Origin: CAVTSA01 sp963790575
GTDB taxonomy: Bacteria; Chloroflexota; Dormibacteria; Dormibacterales; Dormibacteraceae
Direction: 5' to 3'
Assembly: GCA_963790575.1 (NCBI GenBank)
Contig: CAWBPD010000002.1
Location: forward strand, 124,001 to 188,000
Length of the DNA: 64,000 nucleotides
Both the position numbers and the translations under genes were made by a program. The first letter of the stretch is position 1. Each line of letters begins with the position of its first letter. Positions 40,592 to 48,556 of this stretch are shown here, in pieces. The notes under the pieces are model-generated. The model did no database searches, was not told the DNA's origin, and saw only the letters and a list, made by a program, of their open reading frames with translations.

Positions 40592-40840
40592 TCAGGTCTG
40601 GTGGCCCTGCTCGGCCCGCCAGGCGGTCAAGGTCTCGTCGCTGGGCGGGTAGACATCGAGGATGCTCTCGCCCGCGGTGACCCGCTGCCACAGGTATTCT
40701 TCCAGCCGCTCCTGGGTGTGGCCCGCCTCCGCCACCTCGTCGGCCAGCGCGAGCGGGAACACCACCACGCCGTCCTGGTCGCCGACCACCACGTCACCGG
40801 GTTCCACCAGGACTCCGCCGCAGCCGATCGGCACCTGCAT
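40592..40840 (-). pseudogene. RraA-like C-terminal remnant
   Basis: The 82 residues VPIGCGGVLVEPGDVVVGDQ to ILDVYPPSDE match the C-terminal third of RraA-like/dimethylmenaquinone methyltransferase-like aldolases (PGD-VVGD-DGVVV motif). In the frame upstream of the ATG at 40840 a few family-like residues (LRHHPVE) continue for about 13 codons and then similarity is lost, with no N-terminal half in any frame. It is therefore a decayed fragment. It lies between the heme cluster and the encapsulin operon. Confidence 0.65.
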
Positions 40841-41006
40841 CTCGACCGGATGGTGGCGCAGAGAGGAGGCGGAGGCGTGGAGTTGGCGGCAGTAGCCGCA
40901 GTGCCCCCGCAGCCCACCAGCCCGCAGCCCCGGTGGCCGTGATGGTGGCGTGACGGGTGGGATGGGAAGGCGCGGTGATTCGCCGCCAGGTGCTCCGCTG
41001 CAGGCA

Positions 41007-41819
41007 CTATGACGCCTCCCGGGGCAGCCAGATCCCCGCCTCCGGACTGGCCACGTGGAAGGCGAGCGTCTCCTCCAGGTACAGCGTCACGCGGTCGGCG
41101 TCGTGGCTGAGGTAGCCGAGCGACAGGTCCTCGCCCAACGCCAGGACGTAGTCGTCGCCGCGGAGGCTGAGGGCCACCGCACCCCGCACCCCCGGCGCTC
41201 GCACGACCGGTCCCTCCAGGATCCGGCGCAGGTGGTCGAGCAGCAGATAGCCCCCATGCTCCGTCGTCTCCACCACCCGGGTGTGCTCCTCGGGACTAAG
41301 GGCGAGCCCGTAGGGACCGCCCACACCCGCCGCCCGGAGCCGCTCCACCGCCCTCGCGATCACGTGCGGCAGGTCGGAGACGTTGTCCGGGAGAGCCATC
41401 GAGCGGTGAGGCGAGGCTCCTGTCACCCCGTCGATGCCCGCCGCCTCCCAGCCGTGCAGGACGGCGGTGTTCTCGGCCGCTGCGATCCGCCGCGCGGCGG
41501 CATCGAGCTCGTCGAGGTCGAGGTCGTCGGCGCCGCGGCTGGCGTCGTCCAGCTCCGTCCGGGACACCCTGAATCGCGCTCGCAGCTCGACCAGCGGCAG
41601 CACCCGCCGCTGAGCCGCCTCGACACCCTCGACCAGGCGCCCGCGGAGCGGTCTGGTGCGCCCCAGGTTGTGGGCCGAGTGCGACCAGCCCAGCGGCTCG
41701 CCGACGTCGATCAGCTTGCGGGCGCCGAGCGTGGCCTGGAGCACGTCCTTGGCCTCCCCGTCGAGAAGCCGCCAGCCGTCTTCGGTGAGCGGCGCGCGCT
41801 CGCGCAGCAGGTGGTTCAC
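41007..41819 (-). CDS. Encapsulin shell protein (family 1)
   Basis: Encapsulins are HK97-fold proteins that self-assemble into icosahedral nanocompartments. The 270-residue product follows the family 1 order: NHLLRERAPLTEDGWRLLD, GARKLIDVGEPLGWSHSAHNLG, VLPLVELRARFRVSRTELDDASRG, RRIAAAENTAVLHGWEAAGIDG, GGPYGLALSPEEHTRVVETTEHGGYLLLDHLRRI-type segment, and the C-terminal LALGEDLSLGYLSHDADRVTLYLEETLAFHVASPEAG. The length fits a T=1 shell. GTG 41819 overlaps the cargo gene stop (GTGA) and has GGGGGTGG upstream, so cargo and shell are co-translated. A longer start at 41828 is less likely. Confidence 0.95.
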   Translation of the reverse strand: MNHLLRERAPLTEDGWRLLDGEAKDVLQATLGARKLIDVGEPLGWSHSAHNLGRTRPLRGRLVEGVEAAQRRVLPLVELRARFRVSRTELDDASRGADDLDLDELDAAARRIAAAENTAVLHGWEAAGIDGVTGASPHRSMALPDNVSDLPHVIARAVERLRAAGVGGPYGLALSPEEHTRVVETTEHGGYLLLDHLRRILEGPVVRAPGVRGAVALSLRGDDYVLALGEDLSLGYLSHDADRVTLYLEETLAFHVASPEAGIWLPREAS

Positions 41820-42217
41820 CGTGCCCACCCCCGGAGGCCGCCGATGCCCAGAGAGCCGGGAACGGCGGAGCTGCCCGCGGCGGCGGCGCCACCCTCGCTC
41901 TCTTCCGTCGCCCCTTCCTCCGCCTCCTCGCCATGGGCCACGATGTCGCCCTGCGAGAAGAGGATTCCACGCGCGATCTCCCGCCAGACGGGCGTCCGCC
42001 GGAGCAGAAACTCAAGATCCATGCTGAAGTGCTTGAACTCCTCCCCGACGGCGTCGCGCATGATGGCGCGCGCGACCGCATCGGGCTCGACCGCGAGCCG
42101 CTGTTCATACCACCCGATCGCCTCCGCCTCCTCGGTGAGCGAGGCGATGAGGCGGGCGAACGTGCGCGTCTCCGCCGGCAGCTCTTCCGGTGGCTCGTGG
42201 TACTGGTCGAATCCCAT
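41816..42217 (-). CDS. Encapsulated ferritin-like cargo protein (EncFtn) with loading peptide
   Basis: EncFtn is a two-helix ferroxidase that forms its diiron site between subunits and loads iron into the encapsulin. The 133-residue protein has YHEPPEELPAETRTFARLI, SLTEEAEAIGWYEQRLAVEPD and GEEFKHFSMDLEFLLRR. By alignment the metal ligands are Glu30, Glu60 and His63, with Trp36/Tyr37 beside them. A flexible Glu/Ala-rich linker follows, then the C-terminal cargo-loading peptide GSLGIGGLRGW, which docks in the shell. It is the first gene of the operon and is transcribed away from an operator-like repeat at 42253-42271. Confidence 0.95.
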   Translation of the reverse strand: MGFDQYHEPPEELPAETRTFARLIASLTEEAEAIGWYEQRLAVEPDAVARAIMRDAVGEEFKHFSMDLEFLLRRTPVWREIARGILFSQGDIVAHGEEAEEGATEESEGGAAAAGSSAVPGSLGIGGLRGWAR

Positions 42218-42252
42218 GGTCGCCTCCTGCAGGTTGATGGCTCTGGACTTCC

Positions 42253-42285
42253 CTGATAGCCTGACTATCAGCTGACATTACGTCA
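42253..42285. promoter_or_regulatory. Operator-like inverted repeats upstream of the encapsulin operon
   Basis: CTGATAG-N5-CTATCAG (42253-42271) is a perfect 7-5-7 inverted repeat, followed by TGAC-N5-GTCA (42273-42285). They lie between the EncFtn start and the divergent gene at 42334. The dyad could bind an iron or redox regulator, but it does not clearly match a known Fur or IdeR box. Confidence 0.5.
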
Positions 42286-42333
42286 ACGGGCGCAGAGGCC
42301 CAAACGAGCCAGACGCGCCGGGAGGACATGATC

Positions 42334-42693
42334 ATGGCTTCTGCCGGACCGATCCGGTCCCATTCCACCAAGACCTCAGAGGCGGCCTGGAGCGGCAGCG
42401 CCAACGAGACGCGGCTGGGAGACGCCGGAGCCGCCACCATGCGCAAGGCGTTCGCCTGGGTCGACCCCGATGGCGACGCCGAGACCAAGGGCAGCTACAA
42501 GTTCATCCATCACGAGGTGACCAAGGACGGCAAGGTCGGCGCCGCCAACATGCGCGCCTGCATCTCCGGGATCGGCGTGCTCAACGGCGGACGCGGCGGC
42601 GCTCGGATCCCATCGCGGGACCGCAAGCGGATCTACGACCACCTGGCCAAGCACCTGCGCGACGGGGACCACGAGCCACCGCCCCTCGAGTAG
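42334..42693 (+). CDS. Small phage-related protein of unknown function
   Basis: The 119-residue protein has one compact region: TMRKAFAWVDPDGDAETKGSYKFIHHEV, then GAANMRACISGIGVLNGGRGGARIPSRDRKRIYDHLAKHLRD and an end in DGDHEPPPLE. Similar stretches (KFPHHE-type, LNGGRGG, YNHLAKHL) occur beside head-maturation protease or portal genes of phages and in stand-alone chromosomal copies; no reaction is known. ATG 42334 has GGGAGG nine bases upstream; an ATG at 42328 is closer and less likely. It is divergent from the encapsulin operon, whose shell has a phage capsid fold, but no other phage gene lies nearby. A palindrome pair follows the stop. Confidence 0.55.
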   Translation: MASAGPIRSHSTKTSEAAWSGSANETRLGDAGAATMRKAFAWVDPDGDAETKGSYKFIHHEVTKDGKVGAANMRACISGIGVLNGGRGGARIPSRDRKRIYDHLAKHLRDGDHEPPPLE

Positions 42694-42698
42694 CCCGG

Positions 42699-42758
42699 CC
42701 ATCTGTCGACAGATGTACCGTGCTGGGCGCCGCGTCGTGGCCATCTCTCGACAGATGG
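42699..42758. repeat. Paired CATCTGTCGACAGATG palindromes, 42-base period
   Basis: CCATCTGTCGACAGATG at 42699-42715 and CCATCTCTCGACAGATGG at 42741-42758. The period is exactly 42, as in the related pair at 4673-4732. It lies between the stop codons of the convergent 42334 gene and thyX. Confidence 0.9.
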
Positions 42759-42773
42759 CCGATGTGCGCCTGC

Positions 42774-44357
42774 CTAAGGAGCGTGGTCGAGCGCGCGCAG
42801 ACGCTCCGCCGAGCGCCGCTCACTGGCCCGCCGCGCCAGCTCGGCTCCCGGCTCCAGGTCGACGAACTTGACGACCGAGCAGAGCTCCGGGTGAATCTCC
42901 GCCGCCTCCTCGAACATGCGCTGGGCGACCTCGCGATAGTCGGGGTGGCCCTGTTCGGTGGTCCGGAGCTCGACCAGGTGACACAGCTCGCGGAGACTGA
43001 GGCGCATGTACCAGCGGAGCCGGAAGGCGAGAGGTACGGCGTACTGGGCCAGCTCCTCCCCCAGCGTCTGTGTCAGCCTCCCGTGCGCCTCGGCGGCGCG
43101 GATCATCTCCTCCTCGAAGCGCCTTCCGACGCCGTAGTCGTGGAGCTCGGCGGGCACGTCGAAGCCGAGCGCGGTGGTCAGTCGCTGCCGCTCCTGGGTC
43201 AGCATCCGGTGCCGCTGCAAATCCCGATAGGCGCCGAAGTTGGCGGTGATCTGGAACGTGTACGCCGCGTGCTCGAACGCTCGGGGCAGCCGGTCGCGGC
43301 GGTTCTGCCGAGCCGCGGCGACGGTGGCGAGCAGGTCTCCCAGCGGCAGGTCGCCGGATCCCAGCTGAGACAGGGGCAGGTCGCTGCCCGCGAAGATCAG
43401 GGCCGCGCCCACCCGGCGCTCGGCGTCGCGGTCGTAGTCGACAAGCACGACGCCGCGCTCCTCCCCGACCGGGCGGGCGGCCGGTGCTTGGGCCGAGAGT
43501 GCCGCCGCGCGGGCTCGTAGACGGCTCGCCGCGGGCCCGCCGTAGCGGTCGTCGAGGGCCCGGCGCACAAACGCCGGCAGGACCTCGCGCAGCTCCTGAT
43601 GCAGCTCGGTGGCAAGGCCCGTGACCTCGGGCAGCGGAGCCGCGGCCATCCGCGTCAGGAGGTACTCAAAGGCGCGACCGCTCCCGGCCAGCCCGAGGTT
43701 GGTCAGAGTCGCCGCCGGGAGCAGTCCCCGCAGGAGGTCGAACGCGTGCGCCCGGGTGGCGGTGCGCCAGGCTCCCTCGGGCTCGTTCTCCCGGCGCGGA
43801 TGGCGAGCCCGCACGCCCTTCAGCACGCCGGGTAGCAGCTCGGCGAACGCGGTGAACAGCCGGTCCATGGCGAGCTCGTAGCCAGGGTCCCGGAGCTCCG
43901 GCCCGCGGTGGTAGGCGAAGCGCCCATCCGGCCCCGGCCGGTCGAAGCGCACGTAGCGGGTCGACTTCTCCAGCGGCGAAATGCCGATCCGGGCGTCCTC
44001 CAGGGTTTTGGCCGCCAACTGTGAGACCTTCTCCAGCGCGACGTGAGCGAAGGCCAGCTCCGCCACCGAGTCGTCTCCATAGCCGACCAGGACGCGTTCA
44101 TAGAAAGCTTCGGCGCGCGCTTTGTCGACGGTGGCATCCGGCTCCGGCGCACCGATGCCAAGGTCGGGCTCTCCCAGGAACTCATCCAGCAACACCCGCC
44201 GCAGGCTCTTTTCGGTGCGCGAGTAGCGGCTGAAAAGTGCGCCGGCCACCACTTCCGGCAACGCTTTCAGCGCGAAGACCCGGCGGTCGACGTTGGTCAG
44301 GTAACGAAGGAGGAGCGCACGCTCCGCGGCTGTGAACTCGGGCGGCGGCTGGCTCAC
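42774..44357 (-). CDS. thyX: Tandem-domain FAD-dependent thymidylate synthase (ThyX-like)
   Basis: The 527-residue protein is twice the usual ThyX length and contains two ThyX-like units. The first has GYGDDSVAELAFAHVALEKVS and, at the place of the ThyX motif RHRxxSxNExSxRY, DARIGISPLEKSTRY (121-135): the C-terminal E-x-S-x-RY part is kept and RHR is lost. The second has AFEHAAYTFQITANFGAYRDLQRHRMLTQERQRL, where RHR (382-384) is kept but the SxRY end is lost. The two halves may form one composite active site, replacing the canonical homotetramer. ThyX makes dTMP with FAD and methylene-THF. The upstream terminator-bearing gene is transcribed in the same direction. Confidence 0.87.
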   Translation of the reverse strand: MSQPPPEFTAAERALLLRYLTNVDRRVFALKALPEVVAGALFSRYSRTEKSLRRVLLDEFLGEPDLGIGAPEPDATVDKARAEAFYERVLVGYGDDSVAELAFAHVALEKVSQLAAKTLEDARIGISPLEKSTRYVRFDRPGPDGRFAYHRGPELRDPGYELAMDRLFTAFAELLPGVLKGVRARHPRRENEPEGAWRTATRAHAFDLLRGLLPAATLTNLGLAGSGRAFEYLLTRMAAAPLPEVTGLATELHQELREVLPAFVRRALDDRYGGPAASRLRARAAALSAQAPAARPVGEERGVVLVDYDRDAERRVGAALIFAGSDLPLSQLGSGDLPLGDLLATVAAARQNRRDRLPRAFEHAAYTFQITANFGAYRDLQRHRMLTQERQRLTTALGFDVPAELHDYGVGRRFEEEMIRAAEAHGRLTQTLGEELAQYAVPLAFRLRWYMRLSLRELCHLVELRTTEQGHPDYREVAQRMFEEAAEIHPELCSVVKFVDLEPGAELARRASERRSAERLRALDHAP

Positions 44358-44380
44358 GGGTGACAGTCTAGAAAAGACAA

Positions 44381-44412
44381 GGGAGCGGACGGGCCCACAC
44401 CCGTCCGCTCCC
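44381..44412 (-). terminator. Rho-independent terminator of the 44433-44858 gene
   Basis: A perfect 13-base stem (GGGAGCGGACGGG with its complement) and 6-base loop is followed on the minus strand by TTGTCTTTTCTAGAC. It lies 20 bases after the stop of the small minus-strand gene and just before thyX starts. Confidence 0.85.
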
Positions 44413-44432
44413 TCGCCGCTGCCGGCCGCGGA

Positions 44433-44858
44433 TCAGCCGGCCCGCTGCGCCCGGAGCCGCTCGGCGCGCACCGCGCGCGCCTTGGCCAGTGCCTCCTGCC
44501 GCTTCTTCAGGACCGCCGGGTCGGTAACGCGACGACGGGTCCGGCGAGGGGGAGCCGGCACACTGGTGCCGTCCTCGGGCGACGCTTCCAGTGTCCGCTG
44601 CACCCAGTCCAGGAAGTAGCGGCGGGCCTGACCGCGCTCCAGGAAGTAACGCCGGACCACGCTCACCGTGTCGGGCCAGCTCTTGCTGTCGGTGAGCGGG
44701 TTGGCATACAGGGTCCTGGCCGTGCTCAAGTCTTGCACGCGGATATCCACCGTCGGCTTGGGGGGCGTCATCTTCTCCAGTAACTCGTCTGTCTTTGCGT
44801 CGCCGAGGATCTCGCGCAGCTGATCCACGGGTACGGTCTTACGATGCGTGATTGGCAT
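44433..44858 (-). CDS. Small basic-tailed protein of unknown function
   Basis: The 141-residue product is not recognised. The N-terminal part (MPITHRKTVPVDQLREILGD, KTDELLEKMTPPKPTVDIRV) is mixed; the middle (SWPDTVSVVRRYFLERGQARRYFLDWVQRTL) is helical; the last 45 residues are strongly basic (RRTRRRVTDPAVLKKRQEALAKARAVRAERLRAQRAG) and may bind nucleic acid. ATG 44858 has GAGGAAGC directly upstream; a GTG at 44882 would add eight residues. A strong terminator ends the gene, so it is probably transcribed alone, divergently from the methyltransferase at 44998. Confidence 0.65.
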   Translation of the reverse strand: MPITHRKTVPVDQLREILGDAKTDELLEKMTPPKPTVDIRVQDLSTARTLYANPLTDSKSWPDTVSVVRRYFLERGQARRYFLDWVQRTLEASPEDGTSVPAPPRRTRRRVTDPAVLKKRQEALAKARAVRAERLRAQRAG

Positions 44859-44930
44859 ACATGCTTCCTCTGACAGCGTCACCTCGGGTTACGACGGATC
44901 ACATCATAGCAATCGGTCACGGCGGTGGCG

Positions 44931-44953
44931 GTGCTTTTTGTCAGGAAAAGCAC
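44931..44953. repeat. Hairpin GTGCTTTT/AAAAGCAC in a divergent intergenic region
   Basis: Perfect 8-base arms at 44931-44938 and 44946-44953 in the 139 bases between two divergent genes. AT content makes it stand out; it may be an operator for the downstream methyltransferase gene. Confidence 0.45.
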
Positions 44954-44997
44954 ACTGTCCGGATAGTCTTCGGTCAGGCGCCGATGATGGGCCGTAC

Positions 44998-45804
44998 ATG
45001 GACCACCTTCTCGATGTCGACTGGGCGGCACACTGGCGTGCTCTGGTAGAAGCGCGCAACGCGGCCGCGGTGGTGGACGGCAAGCCGGTCGGAGGCCAGG
45101 CCCCGGGGGCGTGGGACCGGCGGGCGCGGCGGTTCAAGCGCCACACATCCGAGCGGCCCGATCCTTTCTTTGATGTGGTGCTGCCTTTTGTCACCAGGTC
45201 GTCCACCGTGCTCGATGTCGGTGCGGGCTACGGCCGCCACTCGATCCCGCTGGCCGCACACGCGGAGTGGGTGACCATGGTCGAGCCGTCAGAAGGGATG
45301 CGCGAGGGGGTGCCGGACCTTCCCAATCTGACCGTGGTAGCCAGTGACTGGATGGACGCGGAGGTACAACCAGCGAGCATCGTCCTGTGCGCGCACGTCC
45401 TTTACGGTGTGCTGGAGCCGGTGCCATTCATCGAGAAACTGGAGCGGGCGGCGACCAAGCGCGTCTTCATCGCGATGCGCGGTGACCGCAACCCCCATGT
45501 CACTGAACAGTTCCTGCCCCGGCCCCGGATGCCGCAGTTGGAGGACTGCTTCAACCTCCTTCGACAAATCGGGATCGCGCCTGAGGTCACCTGGTGGACG
45601 GTCCCGGTGCACCGACACTGGCCGGATCTGGAGGCGGCCGTCGAGGAGTCCCGTGAGTGGCTGGGCGTGCGCTGGGACGAACCCCAGGGCCGTGCCTGGT
45701 TGGAGGCGAACCTGCGCCCCGCGCCGGAAGGAGGCCTGGACTGGGAGAGCACTCCGACCCTGACCGGAGCCCTGCACTGGGCGCCCAGACCGTTCGCGCG
45801 ATGA
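44998..45804 (+). CDS. Class I SAM-dependent methyltransferase
   Basis: The 268-residue protein has the SAM motif I STVLDVGAGYGRHSIPLA, motif post-I WVTMVEPSEGM, motif II VQPASIVLCAHVLYGV and motif III RVFIAMRG. A 60-residue helical N-terminus (DWAAHWRALVEARNAAAV, RRARRFKRHT) and a C-terminal acceptor region (VRWDEPQGRAWLEANL) surround it. The substrate is unknown. ATG 44998 was chosen because family sequence begins there. The stop overlaps the GNAT start (ATGA), and the GNAT gene overlaps the oxidoreductase, so three genes form a coupled operon. Confidence 0.85.
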   Translation: MDHLLDVDWAAHWRALVEARNAAAVVDGKPVGGQAPGAWDRRARRFKRHTSERPDPFFDVVLPFVTRSSTVLDVGAGYGRHSIPLAAHAEWVTMVEPSEGMREGVPDLPNLTVVASDWMDAEVQPASIVLCAHVLYGVLEPVPFIEKLERAATKRVFIAMRGDRNPHVTEQFLPRPRMPQLEDCFNLLRQIGIAPEVTWWTVPVHRHWPDLEAAVEESREWLGVRWDEPQGRAWLEANLRPAPEGGLDWESTPTLTGALHWAPRPFAR

Positions 45805-46601
45805 TCGAGCCCGAAGACCTCGAACTACGCCCGGTCCGGACCGCGGACCGCGCGGCGGTGGCGGCGCTGGCGGGGCCTGACGAGGCGGTCCCCTTCGATG
45901 AGTGGGTGGAGAGCCCCGGCGGCCTGTTCTGGGTTGGCGAGGAGCTGGCGCGGGTGGTCGGCGTGTCCCGGGTGAGCCTGATCGCGCCCGCCACCTATCA
46001 CCTCGACGGCGTGTTGGTGGACCGAGAGCAACGGCGTCGCGGCATCGGTGCGGCGTTGCTCGACGCGACGCTGGATCTACTCCGCGCACAGGGCGCCCGC
46101 CAGGTCCGTGCCGAAGCCCTGGACACACCGGCGCGGGGCCTGGCCGCACGGAGCGGGTTCCGGACCGTGGCCCACGCCTTCCTCTGGCGTGCGCCGCGGG
46201 TCGAGGGCGGCGAGCCGGCGCGGTTGGCCACCGAGCGCGATCTGCCGGCGCTGGCCGCCGCGGGCGGGGGCAGATTGGTGGCGCCGGGCGAGGCGCGGGA
46301 CCTCGACGAGGCGACGCTGCGGGAGCGAGTGGGGGCGGGGGCGGTGCGGCTGGCCCCGGGTGGGCGTGCGTATGCTGTCGTGGTCGCCGAGGAGCCGCGC
46401 CTGGTCGTGGCCGCTCTGGCCGGACGGCCCGTCCTCTGGCCGCAGCTGCTGGAGGAGCTACGGTTCGAGGCCGACCTCCACGACCTGCCCGGCGTCGAGG
46501 TCTGGTTGGCCGCCTCCGAGGAGGGAGGGCAGGTGCTGGAGGGCGCCGGCTACCATCGCGACGACGCCGCCCGTCTTGACGCAATGGAGCTGGATCTTTG
46601 A
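45801..46601 (+). CDS. GNAT-family N-acetyltransferase
   Basis: The acetyl-CoA site is clear: YHLDGVLVDREQRRRGIGAALLDATLDLLRAQGARQVRAEAL, with the RRRGIG pyrophosphate loop, then LAARSGFRTVAHAFLW. The second half of the 266 residues (GGEPARLATERDLPAL to GVEVWLAASEEGGQVLEGAGY) repeats GNAT-like features without a clear CoA loop, so this is a double-domain form with one active site. Substrate unknown. It overlaps both neighbours (start with the methyltransferase stop, stop with the TTG of the FAD oxidoreductase). Confidence 0.87.
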   Translation: MIEPEDLELRPVRTADRAAVAALAGPDEAVPFDEWVESPGGLFWVGEELARVVGVSRVSLIAPATYHLDGVLVDREQRRRGIGAALLDATLDLLRAQGARQVRAEALDTPARGLAARSGFRTVAHAFLWRAPRVEGGEPARLATERDLPALAAAGGGRLVAPGEARDLDEATLRERVGAGAVRLAPGGRAYAVVVAEEPRLVVAALAGRPVLWPQLLEELRFEADLHDLPGVEVWLAASEEGGQVLEGAGYHRDDAARLDAMELDL

Positions 46602-47821
46602 GTGACCGCCGCTACGTGATCCTGGGCAACGGGATCGCCGGCCAGAGGTGCGCGGAGGAGCTGCGCAAGCACGACGACGGCTGCTCGATCACGATCGTGG
46701 CCGCCGAGCGACACCCGCTCTACAACCGGGTCGCCCTGCCCCGCTACCTGCGCGGTCAGGTGCGCCGCGAGAAGGTCTTCATGCGCACCGTGGAGTCCTA
46801 CGCCGAGCGCGGCATCGACATCCACTTCGAGACCTGGGCCACCGAGGTCGACGTGCGGGACAAGGTCGTGCGCACCAACCGGGGGCACGAGCTGCGGTAC
46901 GACGGCCTCCTGGTCGCCACCGGGGGCCGCCCGCTGCCGCCCCCCTGGCCGGGAGTCGAGGGGATCGCGCAGGTCTACGGCTTCCAGACCATCGACGACA
47001 CCGACACCATCATCGAGCGCGCCGACCAGTCGGAGCGGGTGCTGGTGCTGGGCGGCAGCTTCATCGCCTACGAGCTGGCCGAGGGCATCGCGTTCCGCAG
47101 GCGCGCCCGCGTCACCTGGTTGATGCGGGGCCCGCGGTTTCTCCGGTACGTGCTGGACGAGGAGGGCGGCGAGCTCTGCCGGCAGCTGGGCGAGAAGGCG
47201 GGGGTGGAGTTCATCTTCCAGGACGAGATCACGCGCCTCGAGCCCCAGAACGGCGGGTTCCACGCCGGCACCCGCAACGGGCTCGACCTGGGCGAGTTCG
47301 AGGTGCTGACCTACGGTGTCGGGCTCGACTACTACACGGAGCCGGTCCGCAACACCGGGATCGAGATTCGGCGCGGCGTCGTCACCGACCAGAAGCTGCG
47401 CACGTCGGCTCCCGACGTCTACGCCGCCGGCGATGTCGCCGTCTTCTTCGACGCCATGGTCGGCAAGCACAACCAGATGGGGACCTGGGACAACGCCGAG
47501 GCACACGGGATCACGGCCGCTCACAACATGGCCGGGGAGAACGAGGACTTCTTCGACGTCCCCACCTACACCACCACCATGTTCGGTTCCACGCTGGCGG
47601 TGATGGGGGTCACGCCCGACGTGCAGCCGGAGCTGGAATCGGTGCGGACGTTCTCCTACCAGGAGGGGTTCTTCCGCAAGCTCTTCTTCCTCGACAACCG
47701 GCTGGTGGGGGCGATCATGATCGGGCCGCCCAAGGGACGCAAGAAGCTGATCGAGATCATGCGCTCGCAGGTGGAGATCGACGGGTCGCGGGAGGCCATG
47801 CTCGACCCCGCCAACCTCTGA
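46598..47821 (+). CDS. FAD-dependent pyridine-nucleotide oxidoreductase (NirB/rubredoxin reductase-like)
   Basis: The 407-residue flavoprotein starts with the FAD dinucleotide fold YVILGNGIAGQRCAEELRKH and HPLYNRVALPRYL, has the ATG-type second FAD contact LLVATGGRPLPPPWPG, an NAD(P)H fold RVLVLGGSFIAYELAEGIAF and the flavin-binding SAPDVYAAGDVAVFFDAM segment. A small C-terminal domain (FDVPTYTTTMFGSTLAVMG, FLDNRLVGAIMIG) completes it. It resembles the N-terminal module of NirB and bacterial rubredoxin/ferredoxin reductases; the electron acceptor is unknown. The TTG start overlaps the GNAT stop. Confidence 0.9.
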   Translation: MSDRRYVILGNGIAGQRCAEELRKHDDGCSITIVAAERHPLYNRVALPRYLRGQVRREKVFMRTVESYAERGIDIHFETWATEVDVRDKVVRTNRGHELRYDGLLVATGGRPLPPPWPGVEGIAQVYGFQTIDDTDTIIERADQSERVLVLGGSFIAYELAEGIAFRRRARVTWLMRGPRFLRYVLDEEGGELCRQLGEKAGVEFIFQDEITRLEPQNGGFHAGTRNGLDLGEFEVLTYGVGLDYYTEPVRNTGIEIRRGVVTDQKLRTSAPDVYAAGDVAVFFDAMVGKHNQMGTWDNAEAHGITAAHNMAGENEDFFDVPTYTTTMFGSTLAVMGVTPDVQPELESVRTFSYQEGFFRKLFFLDNRLVGAIMIGPPKGRKKLIEIMRSQVEIDGSREAMLDPANL

Positions 47822-47831
47822 CCCTCGCCGG

Positions 47832-48533
47832 TCAGCCAGGCAGCCGGGCGGTGAGGAGCTGCCCTCCCTGCTGGTTGACCACCCGGGCCTCCACGAAGCC
47901 GGCGTCCTCGGCGAGACCCCTCAGCTCGGCGTCTTGGTGGAAGTGGCCGCGAGAGGCGAGCGGCTCCGGCGAGGCCGGAGTCCCGCGCAGCTCCGGTCCG
48001 GTCGTGTACACGGCCAGCCGGCCGCCTCCTGTCAACACGCGCCGGCATTCGTGAAGAACAGGGAGCGGACGCGGGAAGAAGAAGAAGACCACCGACATCG
48101 CAACGGCGGTGAAGGCGCCGTCGCGGAAGGGAAGCTGCTCGGCGTCCGCGGTCAACAGTTTCGCCCCGGGCGCGGTGCGCCGCGCCAGCGTCACCATCTC
48201 CGGGCTGTGGTCGAGGCCGGTCGCGACCGCCCCGGTCCCCAGCGCTTCCCGCAGCAGGTGACCGCCCCCGCACCCGATCTCGAGCAGACGATCCCCGGCC
48301 TGCAGCGCCAGCGCGTCGAGAATCGCCACCCGGGCGAAGTCATGGACGGTTTCGGCACCGTAGACCTGGCGAGCCCGCACCCCGGCCGGCCTCCGCGCCA
48401 CGCGGTCGGTGAGCCAGTCGTCGAAGTGGCCGGCGCCCAGCCCGCTCGCGCGCCACGCGGCACGATCGTCGTCGCTCAGGCCGAACTGGCCGAGCAAGCG
48501 TTCCACGCGGTCGGCCTCCGCTCCGGCGCCCAC
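47832..48533 (-). CDS. Class I SAM-dependent methyltransferase
   Basis: The 233-residue enzyme has motif I DRLLEIGCGGGHLLREAL, motif post-I TGLDHSPEMVTLARR, motif II TADAEQLPFRDGAFTAVAMSVVFFFF and motif III LTGGGRLAVYTTG, the order of the UbiE/Coq5-like group. About 45 helical residues precede it. Substrate unknown. It converges on the FAD oxidoreductase with a 10-base gap. The GTG start (48533) lies 23 bases after the stop of the frameshifted SnoaL-like gene, and the pair is probably cotranscribed. Confidence 0.87.
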   Translation of the reverse strand: MGAGAEADRVERLLGQFGLSDDDRAAWRASGLGAGHFDDWLTDRVARRPAGVRARQVYGAETVHDFARVAILDALALQAGDRLLEIGCGGGHLLREALGTGAVATGLDHSPEMVTLARRTAPGAKLLTADAEQLPFRDGAFTAVAMSVVFFFFPRPLPVLHECRRVLTGGGRLAVYTTGPELRGTPASPEPLASRGHFHQDAELRGLAEDAGFVEARVVNQQGGQLLTARLPG

Positions 48534-48556
48534 TCAGCCGGAGGGTACCGCGCAGC

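Noticed and set aside
42334..42693. A prophage remnant
   Set aside because: Only one phage-like gene is present, with no integrase, portal, terminase or attachment site nearby.
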